This document shows positions 44,634 to 55,210 of a DNA stretch of 64,000 nucleotides, piece by piece. The notes beneath the pieces are model-generated. The model had not been told where the DNA came from and searched no databases. It worked only from the letters and a program-made list of their open reading frames with translations. The position numbers and the translations under genes were made by a program. How positions within the stretch are numbered: the first letter of the stretch is position 1; every line of letters starts with the position of its first letter. Source of the DNA: Photobacterium aquae (GTDB lineage: Bacteria > Pseudomonadota > Gammaproteobacteria > Enterobacterales > Vibrionaceae); contig NZ_LDOT01000014.1 in NCBI RefSeq assembly GCF_001029445.1, positions 1 through 64,000 of the forward strand, read 5' to 3'.

Positions 44634-45980
44634 ATGAAACGATTGCTCAACGCCAAAACATTTACCGGCTTCAAAAGAGCCGGGTTAGCATGGCTAGAAA
44701 CCGTCATTGTCGCGGTACTATCCATTTATATCTGGACTCAGTCTGATTCACTGGCTCACACTTCTACCGAGCACAATTTTTTCTGGCCGCTCTTCGGACC
44801 TCTACTGATTTCGCTCCGTTATGGTTTTGCTAAGGGCTTTACCTGTTCGCTGTTTACGACAGCCGGTCTCGCCACAGTCATGAATATTACTGGCTATATA
44901 GAATACTATCCCCTGTCCCTTGCCATTGGGACAATCATGGTGGCGATGATTGCCGGGGAATTTCAAGACTACTGGCACAATATCAACCGACGCCACCAGC
45001 TTGACCATCAATACATGAGCCAAAAGCTAGAGAGCTTTACCCAGAACTACCATCTGCTCAAAGTTTCACATGACCAGTTAGAACAGCGTACAGCAGGCCA
45101 AACCGTCAGCCTACGATCCAGTATTCATGCCTTGCATAAGCTAGCCTCGCAACACGCAGAACACCGAATTGAACACCTCGGCCAACCCTTTTTGAACCTA
45201 TTGGCTGAAATTGGTGGTATTGAGGTTGCGGGTATCTACAAGATCACTGACGATAAAATAGACAGCATGGCCTATGCGGTTCTCGGGGATCGACATCAAC
45301 TGGTGAAAGATGACCCCATGCTACAAGACATGCTCCATAGCAAACATTTGCTATCACCAGCCAAGCTAAAGGCCGATCAAATACACAAATCACGCTATCA
45401 GCTATGCATCCCTCTGCTTGATACTCACGGCACACTGCAAGCCGCAATTGTTGCCGAAAGCGCCAAATTTTTTATGCTGACTCCGGCCAATGTCGCTTTA
45501 CTGTCGCTCGTTGCCAACCATGCTGCTGACTTACTGAGTAATCAAATTGTTACGCCAATTCTGCAACCCCACCAAAACGATTTGTTTATGAGTTACCTCA
45601 AGCGGGCCAGTTACAACAAACGCCATTACGGCGCAGACAGTTCAGTTGTGGTCTGTATTGACAGTGATGGTACCCACAAGCACGCGCTTGATAACGCTAT
45701 CGGTTACCGTCGAGGTGCTGACGTCTACTGGTCATGTCGAACCCGCAATAATCAACCGGCACTGGCGGTATTGCTGCCACTGACATCGGTCTATGATGCC
45801 CAACTCTATATTAATCGCCTACAAGAACTGCTTAACGCGCAAATCGGCGATGAACAGCACGCCATCGATATTATCGGCCCGCTGTCCATGTCTCAGGACA
45901 AGGCCGAAATTCGCACGCTAATGGATGAGCTAGGAGCCTACGATGAAAGTTTGGTTGATACTTCAAACCCTGACGTTTGA
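44634..45980 (+). CDS. pelD: PelD, membrane cyclic di-GMP receptor
   Basis: The 448-residue protein has four N-terminal helices (about 15-110), a coiled stalk, a GAF domain (about 180-310) and a degenerate GGDEF domain. The inhibitory-site motif RxxD is intact at Arg360-Gly-Ala-Asp363, while the GGDEF position reads RNNQP, so the domain binds cyclic di-GMP but cannot make it. This is the known layout of PelD, through which cyclic di-GMP turns on Pel synthesis. It overlaps pelE by 38 bases. Confidence 0.95.
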   Translation: MKRLLNAKTFTGFKRAGLAWLETVIVAVLSIYIWTQSDSLAHTSTEHNFFWPLFGPLLISLRYGFAKGFTCSLFTTAGLATVMNITGYIEYYPLSLAIGTIMVAMIAGEFQDYWHNINRRHQLDHQYMSQKLESFTQNYHLLKVSHDQLEQRTAGQTVSLRSSIHALHKLASQHAEHRIEHLGQPFLNLLAEIGGIEVAGIYKITDDKIDSMAYAVLGDRHQLVKDDPMLQDMLHSKHLLSPAKLKADQIHKSRYQLCIPLLDTHGTLQAAIVAESAKFFMLTPANVALLSLVANHAADLLSNQIVTPILQPHQNDLFMSYLKRASYNKRHYGADSSVVVCIDSDGTHKHALDNAIGYRRGADVYWSCRTRNNQPALAVLLPLTSVYDAQLYINRLQELLNAQIGDEQHAIDIIGPLSMSQDKAEIRTLMDELGAYDESLVDTSNPDV

Positions 45981-46911
45981 AGCCATAAGCTTCTATTTCG
46001 TCTTTGAACAGCCAGAAACTCAAGGTATCTGGCTGGTATTTATTGCAAACCATGCCATTGCCTGCGGCAGTTTTACCGCGCTGTGCTGGCTCCTGCTGCC
46101 AAGAAAATACAAATCTCCTATTATAGGCTCTTTGAGCTTCTTGTTTTTCTTCAATTTATTTTTACCACTGATTGGAATGATCGGAACATCCTGCTCATTG
46201 CTCATCGCCCTTTACCTCCCTCGAGAACAATCCAATGTGACTTGGCAGGAATGCGAAAAATCACCTCTGCCACAACACCCCGGTGATGGTGTCGGTGAAA
46301 AATTCGGCGCAGGAGCACTAAGGGAAATCCTTCTGCACAACAGCGAACCTGACCGCAGATTGCTGGCCGTAGCTGCGGTGCGAAACCTCCCCCGTCAACA
46401 TGCTGTGCCATTGTTACAACTGGCACTCAAAGATCTCACCGATGATGTACGGCTGCTGGCCTATGCTTCGCTCGAAGCTATAGAAACTCAGATCAACGAA
46501 ACCATTGCACTGTTAAAAAAACAATTCGAGCACAAAGCAACTCAAGTCAAAGCCTATGAAATTGCTCAACAATATTGGGAGTTGTGCTATTTAGGCATTG
46601 CCGAAGGCATATTGAAAACCCACTATTTAAAACAAGCTGAATACTATTTGAATGAAGCCAATGACATTAAAGTCACGGCATCGGCAAATTTATTACTCGG
46701 CCGAGTGCTTTTATCCCAAGAGCGACCTGAAGATGCCGTTCCCGTCCTAAAGGTTGCAATGGATGGCGGCTTACTGTTGAAACAAGTCGCTCCCTATCTT
46801 GCCGAGGCGGCTTACCTTAGTGACGACTACACATTGGCACGCCACTACATCGATTACTTCCCAACCCAGAAAGGTGGACGACTCAGCCAAATCAAGGAGT
46901 ATTGGAAATGA
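45943..46911 (+). CDS. pelE: PelE, inner-membrane TPR protein
   Basis: The 322-residue protein has two to three N-terminal helices (to about residue 92) and then helical repeats resembling HEAT and TPR units (LLAVAAVRNLPRQHAVPLLQLALKDLTDDVRLLAYASLEAI; ASANLLLGRVLLSQERPEDAVPVL). PelE joins PelD, PelF and PelG in the synthase complex. Its start lies inside pelD and its stop overlaps the pelF start as ATGA, so all three are translationally coupled. Confidence 0.92.
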   Translation: MKVWLILQTLTFEAISFYFVFEQPETQGIWLVFIANHAIACGSFTALCWLLLPRKYKSPIIGSLSFLFFFNLFLPLIGMIGTSCSLLIALYLPREQSNVTWQECEKSPLPQHPGDGVGEKFGAGALREILLHNSEPDRRLLAVAAVRNLPRQHAVPLLQLALKDLTDDVRLLAYASLEAIETQINETIALLKKQFEHKATQVKAYEIAQQYWELCYLGIAEGILKTHYLKQAEYYLNEANDIKVTASANLLLGRVLLSQERPEDAVPVLKVAMDGGLLLKQVAPYLAEAAYLSDDYTLARHYIDYFPTQKGGRLSQIKEYWK

Positions 46912-48488
46912 CTTCCCTGTTGCCAGCTTTTTTGAAAAAAAGATTTAGCACAAACCCCATCCCCCCTCGGCAACATGAAAAAGAGGTCGATATCTGTTTG
47001 CTGCTTGAAGGGACCTATCCCTATGTTCGAGGCGGCGTATCGAGCTGGGTACATCAAATTATTAGTGGATTACCCGAATTTAATTTTCATATTATTTTCT
47101 TGGGCGGACACCCCGATTTTTACGATAAACCCGCTTACGATTTTCGGGAAAATATCGTCGGTTTCGAAATGCATTATATGTTGTCTGATCATGGTCACTT
47201 GAAACCATCCCCTCGTTCCGGCGATGAAGATCGGTTCGATGACTGGGGTGACTTTCTCTCCTATTTCCAACAAAATGAACATCCCATCCCCGGCGAGTTA
47301 CTGCTGCGAGTTTCTGACTATTTGGGCAAGGAAAAGCAACTCTCTCTGGGAGACTTTCTATATAGCCGCGCCTCGTGGAAGGTTCTAATTGAACGCTATC
47401 GCGAAACAGCAAATAAACAGTCATTTGTTGATTATTTCTGGACCTACCGGAATATCTACCAACCTCTGTTCATACTGGCACAAATTTCACAAAACTTGCC
47501 GCCAGCCAAAGCCTTTCACAGTGTCTCCACCGGCTACGCTGGATTCTTGGGTGCCCTTTGCAAACAGAGGACGAAAAAACCCTTCTTGCTAACCGAACAT
47601 GGTATCTATACCAAAGAACGAAAAATCGACCTCTCGCAGGCGACGTGGATCAAAGACAGCCATAACACTATTGATATCTCCATGCACAAAGGCATGGGGA
47701 CAACACGCCAAACATGGATCCGATTTTTCGAGCAAATGGGCCTCTCCGCCTATCATCAGGCGGATGAGATTATTGCGTTGTTCGAGGGCAACCGACAGCG
47801 ACAGCACACTGATGGCGCCCCTTCGGATCGCACTCAGGTTATCGTCAACGGCATAAACTGCCAGCGGTTTGAAAAGGCTTATGAGCTACGGCCTGAGATC
47901 CCGCCCATGGTTGTTGGTCTAGTGGGCCGTGTAGTGCCCATTAAAGACATCAAAACCTTTATTCGTACTATTCGAGGAGCAATTGAGAGCCTCCCAGAAC
48001 TTGAAGGTTGGATCATCGGCCCTACCGAAGAAGACCCAAATTACGTTCATGAGTGCCAATTGCTGATCGAAAGCCTTGGCTTGCAAGAGAGTGTCAAAAT
48101 GGTTGGCAGCAAGAATGTAGCCGAAATCATGCCAGAACTTGGGGTGATGATGCTCACATCAATCAGTGAAGCTCAACCTCTGGTTCTTTTGGAAGCCATG
48201 GCGGCAGGTATTCCATGTATTGCCACCGAAGTCGGCGCATGCCGGGAAATAATTGACGGGGCCGCAGGTGAAGATGCGGCTCTGGGCTCATGCGGCGAAA
48301 TCATCCCCATTGCTAGCCCAACCGAAGGGAGCAAGGCTATCATCAAAGTACTGGGGGATGCAGAGGCCTGGAAAACGACCGGAGATATCGGCCGAGTGAG
48401 AGTCAATCGTTATTATGATGAGCCAATGATGTACGAGGCTTACCGTAAACTCTACAAGGAGGCAGTCCATGGCCGGGATCGGGTTTGA
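46908..48488 (+). CDS. pelF: PelF, Pel polymerising glycosyltransferase
   Basis: ATG 46908 overlaps the pelE stop and follows AAGGAG; the TTG at 46902 is less likely. The 526-residue GT4 enzyme has the PelF N-terminal signature DICLLLEGTYPYVRGGVSSWVHQII and the donor-binding C-terminal half (VGLVGRVVPIKDIKTFIRTI, LTSISEAQPLVLLEAMAAGIPCIATEVGACREII with the E-x7-E pair). It works in the cytoplasm on UDP-linked N-acetylhexosamines. It overlaps pelG by 20 bases. Confidence 0.95.
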   Translation: MTSLLPAFLKKRFSTNPIPPRQHEKEVDICLLLEGTYPYVRGGVSSWVHQIISGLPEFNFHIIFLGGHPDFYDKPAYDFRENIVGFEMHYMLSDHGHLKPSPRSGDEDRFDDWGDFLSYFQQNEHPIPGELLLRVSDYLGKEKQLSLGDFLYSRASWKVLIERYRETANKQSFVDYFWTYRNIYQPLFILAQISQNLPPAKAFHSVSTGYAGFLGALCKQRTKKPFLLTEHGIYTKERKIDLSQATWIKDSHNTIDISMHKGMGTTRQTWIRFFEQMGLSAYHQADEIIALFEGNRQRQHTDGAPSDRTQVIVNGINCQRFEKAYELRPEIPPMVVGLVGRVVPIKDIKTFIRTIRGAIESLPELEGWIIGPTEEDPNYVHECQLLIESLGLQESVKMVGSKNVAEIMPELGVMMLTSISEAQPLVLLEAMAAGIPCIATEVGACREIIDGAAGEDAALGSCGEIIPIASPTEGSKAIIKVLGDAEAWKTTGDIGRVRVNRYYDEPMMYEAYRKLYKEAVHGRDRV

Positions 48489-49842
48489 ATTACGGAAAAT
48501 ACTGAAAAAAAACTCATTACTCTCGATGCTGGAAGCCTATGGTCTCGCTGGGCTTATCAGTTCTGGCCCTTGGGTTTTATCCATTCTCGCCTTGCTGGCT
48601 ATCGGCCTGATCAGTATCGGGGTAGTCTTCCCAACCTATGTGATCGTCCAATTTTTGGTCATTATTACCTACATGATGGCTGGTTCTCTTATCCTCAGCG
48701 GTCTATTCCAGCTCTTGCTGACACGTTTCATTTCCGATCTGTTATTTGCCAAAGAGGATCACCGCATTGTACCCAACCTGCTGGGTTCGATGCTGGTGAC
48801 CAGTAGTTTAGCCGCTCTTTTGGGGATCGCGGTCTTGTCATACTGCGATTCAATTGATCCCGAAGTGAAAATTGCCATTTTCGCCTCCTTTGTTCTGCTC
48901 TGTAACCAATGGCTAATCATCATCTTCCTCAGCGGTATGAAAGAATACTATCGAATATTCTTCACCATGATGCTCAGCTATGGGCTTATGGTCACCCTAA
49001 GTATCTTCCTTCCACCGTTTGGCCTTCTCGGCCTTATGCTGATTTTCACCTCGTGTCAGGCTTTGATGACTTTCGCCTTCCTTTTCCACATCATCCGAGA
49101 TTTCCCAGCAGAGCGCCTAGTTAGTTTTGAGTTCCTTAACTTTAAAAAGACCTTCTTCTCACTCATTTTGTGTGGCGTTCTCTATAACTTGGGAGTCTGG
49201 CTGGACAAGTTTGTGTTCTGGTTTCGGGATGAAACATCACATCAGGTCGTTGATGTCTTTCGCGCCTCTTATATCTATGATTTGCCGATATTTATCGCCT
49301 ACCTTGCCATTGTTCCCGGCATGGCGGTATTTATGCTCCGGATGGAAACCGATTTTGCAGATGCCTGCCTGAAATTCTACGATGCGGTGCGAGAAGGAGC
49401 GACGCTGGAATCTATTTTTCTGCTAAAGGACAAAATGGTGCTGGCCTGTCAGCAAAGTGTCTATGAAATTTTCAAAGTACAAGGATTGACTCTCGCCTTA
49501 CTGATCCTCTGGGCCGAAGATATCCTTACTTTCTTGAATATCGATCTATCCTACTTACATTTGCTCTACGTGGATTTAGTGGGGGTTAGTCTGCAAGTTC
49601 TAGTCATGTCGATTCTGAATGTAATGTACTACTTGGACAAACGGTACTCTGCGCTGGCACTGACAGTTCTGATGGCAGCGGGCAACCTGATACTGGCTCA
49701 TGTCAGCATTGACCTTGGCCCTGTGTTCTATGGCTATGGTTTTTCTATCACAATGCTTGTCACAACCATTGTCGGCCTCATAATGCTAGACAACCAATTT
49801 GACGACCTTGAATATCAAACTTTTATGCTGCAACGTTCTTAA
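48469..49842 (+). CDS. pelG: PelG, polysaccharide transporter of the inner membrane
   Basis: The 457-residue protein has about twelve hydrophobic helices and the PelG opening MAGIGFELRKILKKNSLLSMLEAYGLAGLISSGPWVLSI. It belongs to the MOP superfamily (Wzx-like) and moves the growing polymer across the inner membrane. It is last in the operon and completes the set pelABCDEFG in the standard order. Confidence 0.95.
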   Translation: MAGIGFELRKILKKNSLLSMLEAYGLAGLISSGPWVLSILALLAIGLISIGVVFPTYVIVQFLVIITYMMAGSLILSGLFQLLLTRFISDLLFAKEDHRIVPNLLGSMLVTSSLAALLGIAVLSYCDSIDPEVKIAIFASFVLLCNQWLIIIFLSGMKEYYRIFFTMMLSYGLMVTLSIFLPPFGLLGLMLIFTSCQALMTFAFLFHIIRDFPAERLVSFEFLNFKKTFFSLILCGVLYNLGVWLDKFVFWFRDETSHQVVDVFRASYIYDLPIFIAYLAIVPGMAVFMLRMETDFADACLKFYDAVREGATLESIFLLKDKMVLACQQSVYEIFKVQGLTLALLILWAEDILTFLNIDLSYLHLLYVDLVGVSLQVLVMSILNVMYYLDKRYSALALTVLMAAGNLILAHVSIDLGPVFYGYGFSITMLVTTIVGLIMLDNQFDDLEYQTFMLQRS

Positions 49843-49848
49843 CAGATA

Positions 49849-49889
49849 CCACCAATCAGCTCATCAAGGGATGATGTTCTGATTGGTGG
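49849..49889 (+). terminator. hairpin after the pel operon
   Basis: Perfect 10-base stem CCACCAATCA/TGATTGGTGG with a 21-base inner part that can itself pair. No T-run follows, so it is a possible rather than certain terminator between pelG and the stomatin gene. Confidence 0.5.
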
Positions 49890-49947
49890 CATCATAAACA
49901 GGTGTGTCGTTCAGATATATCTCTTAACCGTAATCTAGTGATACACC

Positions 49948-50757
49948 TTATTGTGTCTCGCTGTCTCCTGCGGAAGCATTGGGTTTAGCGGTAGTTTTAA
50001 CGGTAGGCGTCGACATCACCGATGCCATTTTATCAACCAAGTCAATTGGCATCGGGAACACAATTGTCGTCGTTCTTTCATTGGAAATTTCGGTTAGCGT
50101 TTGCATATAACGCAGTTGTACCGCGTTAGGTGATTGGTTCAGAACTTCAGCAGCTTCTCGCAGCTTTGCCGACGCTTCCAACTCACCCGTAGCATGAATA
50201 ACCTTGGCTCGTCGCGAACGCTCTGCTTCAGCCTGACGGGCCAGTGCCCTCACCATACTGTCATCCAGATCTACATGCTTGATTTCCACATTGGCAACTT
50301 TGATCCCCCAATTGTCGGTGTGCTGATCCAGTATGCCTTGCAAATCACGATTAAGCTCCTCTCGCTCGGACAACAGCTCATCCAATTCGTGTTGCCCCAA
50401 TACAGAACGCAATGTTGTCTGAGCCAACTGGCTGGTGGCTTCAAGGTAATTCTCGACATTATTGATGGCCATTTTAGGATCAACAACCCGGAAATACACA
50501 ACCGCATTGACTTTCACCGAGACATTATCCCGAGTGATCAAATCCTGTGTCGGTACATCCAGTACAATCGTACGCAAATCAACGCGCACCATTTGTTGGA
50601 TCACCGGCACGATAATGATCAGCCCCGGCCCCTTTACTTCATAAAACCGTCCCAGCAAGAACACCACTGCACGCTCGTATTCGCGCAGCACTTTGAACAT
50701 ACTGACGACCAGCGCCACCACCAATACGATTATTGTTGCAAGAGAATACGTAATCAT
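49948..50757 (-). CDS. stomatin/SPFH-family membrane protein
   Basis: From ATG 50757 the 269-residue protein has one N-terminal helix ([19 protein letters not shown]) and the prohibitin-like domain ([58 protein letters not shown]), then a coiled coil ([28 protein letters not shown]). Such proteins form large oligomers in the membrane and act with NfeD partners. It begins five bases after the nfeD stop, so they form a two-gene operon. Confidence 0.94.
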   Translation of the reverse strand: MITYSLATIIVLVVALVVSMFKVLREYERAVVFLLGRFYEVKGPGLIIIVPVIQQMVRVDLRTIVLDVPTQDLITRDNVSVKVNAVVYFRVVDPKMAINNVENYLEATSQLAQTTLRSVLGQHELDELLSEREELNRDLQGILDQHTDNWGIKVANVEIKHVDLDDSMVRALARQAEAERSRRAKVIHATGELEASAKLREAAEVLNQSPNAVQLRYMQTLTEISNERTTTIVFPMPIDLVDKMASVMSTPTVKTTAKPNASAGDSETQ

Positions 50758-50761
50758 CGTG

Positions 50762-52186
50762 TTATTCCTTATTCTTACGTTTACCTGTCGTGTCGAGGAC
50801 AACATCCAGACTCAGTCCATTGACTTGGGTTACCCGTACCAATTGCCCCTTATCCAGCGCTCCTTCACAATAGGCCTGCCAGACTTCCCCTTCCACCAGC
50901 ACGCGTCCCATACCGGGAAAGCCACTGACAACCACCGCCTGCTGGCCCAATAACACCTCAACACCTGTTGTTACTGGCTTACGCCGCGTTCGGAGCAGCA
51001 TCGTCAATATCACAAAGGTAAAGAGCGCTGATACCACCGTCAGGCCAATAATCAACGGCAGAGCTATCTGATAACCCGGGGTCTCGGTATCCATCAACAT
51101 CACCGACCCCAAGGCAAAGGACACAATCCCACCAAGGCCGAAAATACCAAAACTTGGACTGAAGGCCTCGGCAATCATTAATGCAATACCCAGCAGCAGC
51201 AAGCCCAATCCTGCATAGCTGACCGGTAGCATTTGCAGCGAGTACATTGCCAGCAACAGACAAATCCCACCCAACACGCCGGGCAAACCAACCCCGGGGT
51301 TATAGAACTCCAGTAACAGCCCATAAATGCCGATCAACATCAATATATACGCGACATTGGGATTGGTGATCACAGATAGCAATTCAAAACGCCAGTCTTG
51401 CTCTCGCTCGATATAAGCCACATTTGCCAACTCAATCTTGCTCTCCAAGCCATTAATCACAACTGTTCGCCCATTGGCTTGCTTTACAAGGCTGTCGACA
51501 TCCGGTGCCAGAAAATCAATAACGTTCTGTTCAAGGGCGCGTTCAGCATCAAGACTGGCCGCTTCCGATACCGCTTTTTCTGCCCACTCTTCATTACGGC
51601 CATGAAGTTTGGCCAAACCTCGAATATATGCTTTGGCATCGTTAATTACCTTCTTCTCCATCGCGGTATTTGCCTTCACCTCATCACTCTGCACTTCAGG
51701 CTCAGAGCCGGGGTTATCCGCTGACGATTCTGACTCTTTTTCTTTTTCACGCTTTTGGGGAGCAAACGGATTGGAACTGGAATCATCATCCCCACCACCT
51801 CCGGGAGACGTCAAAGAAACGGGCGTTGCCGCCCCAAGGTTTGTCCCCGGAGCCATTGATGCAACATGGCTGGCAAGCAAGATATAAGTCCCTGCACTTG
51901 CGGCTCTTGCTCCAGCAGGTCCGACCCAAGTAGCTACGGGAATTGGAGAGGTTGTAATCGCACGAATAATATCGCGCATCGATGTGTCTAGACCTCCCGG
52001 CGTATCTACCTGAAGGACGATGAATGCTGCCTTCTGTTCGTAAGCTCGCTCAATTTCACGCGAGACATAATCACTAGTTGCTGGACCTATCCCTCCTTCA
52101 ATACCGATAATCCAAACATCATCAGCAAAAGAAAAAAAACTCATTAGCCATAAACACAGAGCGGAGCAAAAAGCGGAGACTCTCAT
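50762..52186 (-). CDS. NfeD-family membrane serine protease (ClpP class)
   Basis: ATG 52186 starts a signal peptide; 474 residues. The N-terminal ClpP-like domain has [21 protein letters not shown] and the nucleophile in [15 protein letters not shown] low-complexity acidic linker ([10 protein letters not shown] and [11 protein letters not shown]) interrupts it before [30 protein letters not shown], where the catalytic lysine is expected. Four to five helices and a C-terminal OB-fold domain ([26 protein letters not shown]) follow. Archaeal relatives cut the C-terminus of stomatin. The pair is a membrane quality-control unit by analogy. Confidence 0.93.
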   Translation of the reverse strand: MRVSAFCSALCLWLMSFFSFADDVWIIGIEGGIGPATSDYVSREIERAYEQKAAFIVLQVDTPGGLDTSMRDIIRAITTSPIPVATWVGPAGARAASAGTYILLASHVASMAPGTNLGAATPVSLTSPGGGGDDDSSSNPFAPQKREKEKESESSADNPGSEPEVQSDEVKANTAMEKKVINDAKAYIRGLAKLHGRNEEWAEKAVSEAASLDAERALEQNVIDFLAPDVDSLVKQANGRTVVINGLESKIELANVAYIEREQDWRFELLSVITNPNVAYILMLIGIYGLLLEFYNPGVGLPGVLGGICLLLAMYSLQMLPVSYAGLGLLLLGIALMIAEAFSPSFGIFGLGGIVSFALGSVMLMDTETPGYQIALPLIIGLTVVSALFTFVILTMLLRTRRKPVTTGVEVLLGQQAVVVSGFPGMGRVLVEGEVWQAYCEGALDKGQLVRVTQVNGLSLDVVLDTTGKRKNKE

Positions 52187-52471
52187 ATCACCCCCTAGCA
52201 TGCACTCCTTGTTCATCACAATACATGTGCAACAAGGCTTTTATCATTAACATCCTAATTAATAATGATAGTTCATTAATCCTTTCCCTTATGTCTCTGT
52301 CTTGCATCCTCAACACCTTGGGCTGTAAATCTGTTAGCGACTCCCCATAAAGACGATACTCATAACAAAACTGATACTTAGCGATATGACAAACAAATGA
52401 ACAATTAATGACGGTTATACTGAATAAATGGCTACATCGCCGAGCCTTGGACAGATAGATGGGGATGTGGA

Positions 52472-53602
52472 ATGAAGAAAAACAATAAACCAAACTCTAA
52501 ACGACAACTCTGGTTCATTGGAAGGATAGTTGCCTACCTAATGTTCAGCGTCATAATGGCATCCCAAAGCTTCGCTGAAACCGCGCCAACCAATAAGCCA
52601 ATAGTCAAGGTCGGCAGCTATAATTGCCCACCATTCGTGATCGAGAGCGAAGAAAAAACCTACAGCGGGCTGAGCGTATTACTGTGGGAGAAAATTGCCC
52701 ATGAGCTCGATGTGAGCTACGAAATCACCAATCATGGTTTGGGTGAACTTCTTGATGATGTCGCAAATGGCAAAATGCATATCGGGGTATCATGTATTTC
52801 CATTACCCCTGAACGAGAAGAACGGCTAGATTTTTCCCATTCATTTTACGAAACTCACCTAGCTATAGCCATAAAACAACAAAGCCATCTCGACACCCTA
52901 ATCAGTATTTTCACCAATACCAAACTCCTGCTCGTGATCGGTATTGCTTTTCTGGCCGCATCTCTCGTTGGGGGGATTTACTATCTGCTGGAACATAAAA
53001 TCAATGACAAGCTCTACTCTATGGAATCACGCAAAGCACGTTGGGTGGAGGGCTTCCTCCTCGGATTACTATTCATTACAAAAGGCCCGTTCAACTATTA
53101 TGAATTTAGAACCCTAACCGGCAGAATATTAACCGTCCTTCTCGCTGTTTTTACGACCTTTTTTATTGCCAGTGTAACAGCCGTTTTGGCCAGCACTTTT
53201 ACCTTGGGATTACTAAGCAGCGACATTAGGGGGCCTAACGATCTCGCCAACCTCAATGTGGGGGCCAAAGAAACCTCGACGTCTTCCACCTTCCTGACCA
53301 ACCACAGCATAGTCCATCGGGCATATCCCGATATCGAAGATATGCTGGACGCTCTAGATCGGGATGAAGTCGATGCCATTGTTGCCGATGATGCCGTTCT
53401 CAAATACCTCATTAAGAAATCCAAGGAACAAGGCCACTACGAACAGCTCACTGTACTTCCCTATCAATTTGAAAAGCAAAACTACGGGTTAGTGCTCGAA
53501 AACAACAGCCCACACCGAGAAAAGCTTAACCGAGCCCTTCTCAAAATAAGGCAAAGCCCTGAGTGGCGCCAAGCCTTGCAGAACTATTTTGCCGAAAAAT
53601 AA
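52472..53602 (+). CDS. glutamate-receptor-like ion channel (SBP domain split by M1-pore-M2)
   Basis: The 376-residue protein has a signal peptide, then a type 3 solute-binding domain interrupted by membrane segments, the layout of prokaryotic ionotropic glutamate receptors such as GluR0. S1 includes ITPEREERLDFSHSF, where Arg115 matches the ligand carboxylate-binding arginine. M1 spans about 150-174, a pore loop about 191-208, M2 about 215-245 (GRILTVLLAVFTTFFIASVTAVLASTFT), and S2 follows to the end. The potassium filter TVGYG is replaced by TKGPF at 203-207. Divergent from nfeD; single gene. A plain binding protein would not have the two helices and pore loop. Confidence 0.85.
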   Translation: MKKNNKPNSKRQLWFIGRIVAYLMFSVIMASQSFAETAPTNKPIVKVGSYNCPPFVIESEEKTYSGLSVLLWEKIAHELDVSYEITNHGLGELLDDVANGKMHIGVSCISITPEREERLDFSHSFYETHLAIAIKQQSHLDTLISIFTNTKLLLVIGIAFLAASLVGGIYYLLEHKINDKLYSMESRKARWVEGFLLGLLFITKGPFNYYEFRTLTGRILTVLLAVFTTFFIASVTAVLASTFTLGLLSSDIRGPNDLANLNVGAKETSTSSTFLTNHSIVHRAYPDIEDMLDALDRDEVDAIVADDAVLKYLIKKSKEQGHYEQLTVLPYQFEKQNYGLVLENNSPHREKLNRALLKIRQSPEWRQALQNYFAEK

Positions 53603-53700
53603 CACTGATGCCCAACACCGACCGAATGATCACACTGAACTGTACATGAGATAGAAGATAACTCACTGAAACTAATGTGCTGATCTTTAAAAATAGACAT

Positions 53701-53724
53701 AAAAAAGCGGCCACAGGCGACCGC
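53701..53724 (-). terminator. terminator of viaA
   Basis: On the minus strand a GC-rich stem with a small bulge (GCGGTCGCC-TGT-GGCCGC) is followed by TTTTTT, 25 bases after the viaA stop. Confidence 0.65.
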
Positions 53725-53748
53725 AAAAGACAAAACAAAATCAGAATA

Positions 53749-55197
53749 TCAGCGCCATTTCAGCAACCGTCCAAGACGTGATGGATGGTATGACCAACAA
53801 TGGTCAAAAATCGCCATCAGCTCAGGGTTTCCGTATTTTGACAGGTTCACAGCATGGAAGCGGTTGCGGTTTTCTTTTAGCTTGTTGATCCGCTTCATCA
53901 TCTCATCAGGCTGAGATGGTGCAATAAAGTCAGACAATACCACCAAATCGGCATTCTTGTACTTCTCGCTTAACATCAGCTCGATGGATTGATCCAATAC
54001 TGGCCCTAAATCTGTCCCTCCATGAAAAGAATAAGAGAGGAAATTAAGCACTTCGCTCAGACCGTCTTGCTTGGTCAACTCATAGGTAATTTGCTGCGTT
54101 GAAAACAAAATAACGTAGCAATCACGATCTTCGGCCAAGGCGATTTGCATCAACCCGTAGGCCAGCGCCTTAGCACACTGTTCGGGAAAACCATTCATCG
54201 ACCCCGATGCATCAATACAGACGATAAATGGCCCTTTATCCTGCTCAACCTGCTTGGTCTGCCGCTTGTAAGCCTTGACCCGGCGCAGCTTGCGTTGCGA
54301 GCCCTGAACCCGATAATTCATCAGACGCTTATCCACAAGGTGCTTATAAAACACCACTTCCAATTCAGGATACGCCAAGAACATTGCCTCATTAGGCAAG
54401 AGTTTGGAGAGATCATCACTTTCATGGATCCCAACGATATCATCGGTGACATTGTCACTTCGCTCTTCAACCAACTTGAGCTCTTCTGCGCGTACACGTT
54501 CCCGGTTCGGATCATCTACCTCATTGGCCATCCGGCCCAACTTTTCAGCAATCTCCTGCAGGCCATTGTTCTTTTTCAAAAAAGCGGCAATTGTCTTTAG
54601 AGTCGTAACATCTGATTTGGTCAATGAGGCTTGTGCCATATCCCACAAGCGCCCCGCCCGCTTCTCATCACCCGCCTCGGTCACGCCTTCCATCTGGCGC
54701 ATAGTTTCAATACGCTGGTACAAATCGGCCAACAACTGCTCTTTATGCTGTTCCAATTCATTGCGTTGGGCGTCGTTCAAGGCCTGGGCTAGATATTGGT
54801 ACCATTGATTGCAAAAGTAGCTCTGGAACATCGGGTTATGCTTTTGGTGATCTTTTTCAAGCAAACTTTTCGCTTTAAAGTAAAACGCAGAATGCCCCTC
54901 AAGCTGTTTCACCACAGTATGGATATGCTGAACAAAATGGTCAGCGTCCCAATGACTGGCTTCTTGGTATAGTTCGATTTCCTGCTGAAACCGCTCTTCA
55001 ATACTGACCTTGGTTATACGCTGCTGAACCTGACCCCGCCATTTCATAATCTGATCCTTCATCGCATTTTTGATCCCTGGGTTGGATTCAGCAGCCATGA
55101 TCAACTGCGGTCGTAGCATGAGCTCGTGTACCGCATTATCAATGATGCCCGATTCGGCCAGCATCATTGCTAGATTCATGCTTTCAGATACAGGCAT
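53749..55197 (-). CDS. viaA: ViaA, VWA-domain partner of RavA
   Basis: The 482-residue protein has a long helical N-terminal part and a C-terminal von Willebrand A domain whose metal site begins DASGSMNG (329-336) and continues with GGTDLGPVLDQ and VVLSDF. In E. coli, ViaA works with the MoxR-type AAA+ protein RavA on respiratory complexes (fumarate reductase, Nuo) and affects aminoglycoside sensitivity. It begins 13 bases after ravA. Confidence 0.95.
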   Translation of the reverse strand: MPVSESMNLAMMLAESGIIDNAVHELMLRPQLIMAAESNPGIKNAMKDQIMKWRGQVQQRITKVSIEERFQQEIELYQEASHWDADHFVQHIHTVVKQLEGHSAFYFKAKSLLEKDHQKHNPMFQSYFCNQWYQYLAQALNDAQRNELEQHKEQLLADLYQRIETMRQMEGVTEAGDEKRAGRLWDMAQASLTKSDVTTLKTIAAFLKKNNGLQEIAEKLGRMANEVDDPNRERVRAEELKLVEERSDNVTDDIVGIHESDDLSKLLPNEAMFLAYPELEVVFYKHLVDKRLMNYRVQGSQRKLRRVKAYKRQTKQVEQDKGPFIVCIDASGSMNGFPEQCAKALAYGLMQIALAEDRDCYVILFSTQQITYELTKQDGLSEVLNFLSYSFHGGTDLGPVLDQSIELMLSEKYKNADLVVLSDFIAPSQPDEMMKRINKLKENRNRFHAVNLSKYGNPELMAIFDHCWSYHPSRLGRLLKWR

Positions 55198-55210
55198 GAG
55201 CAGCTCCTAA

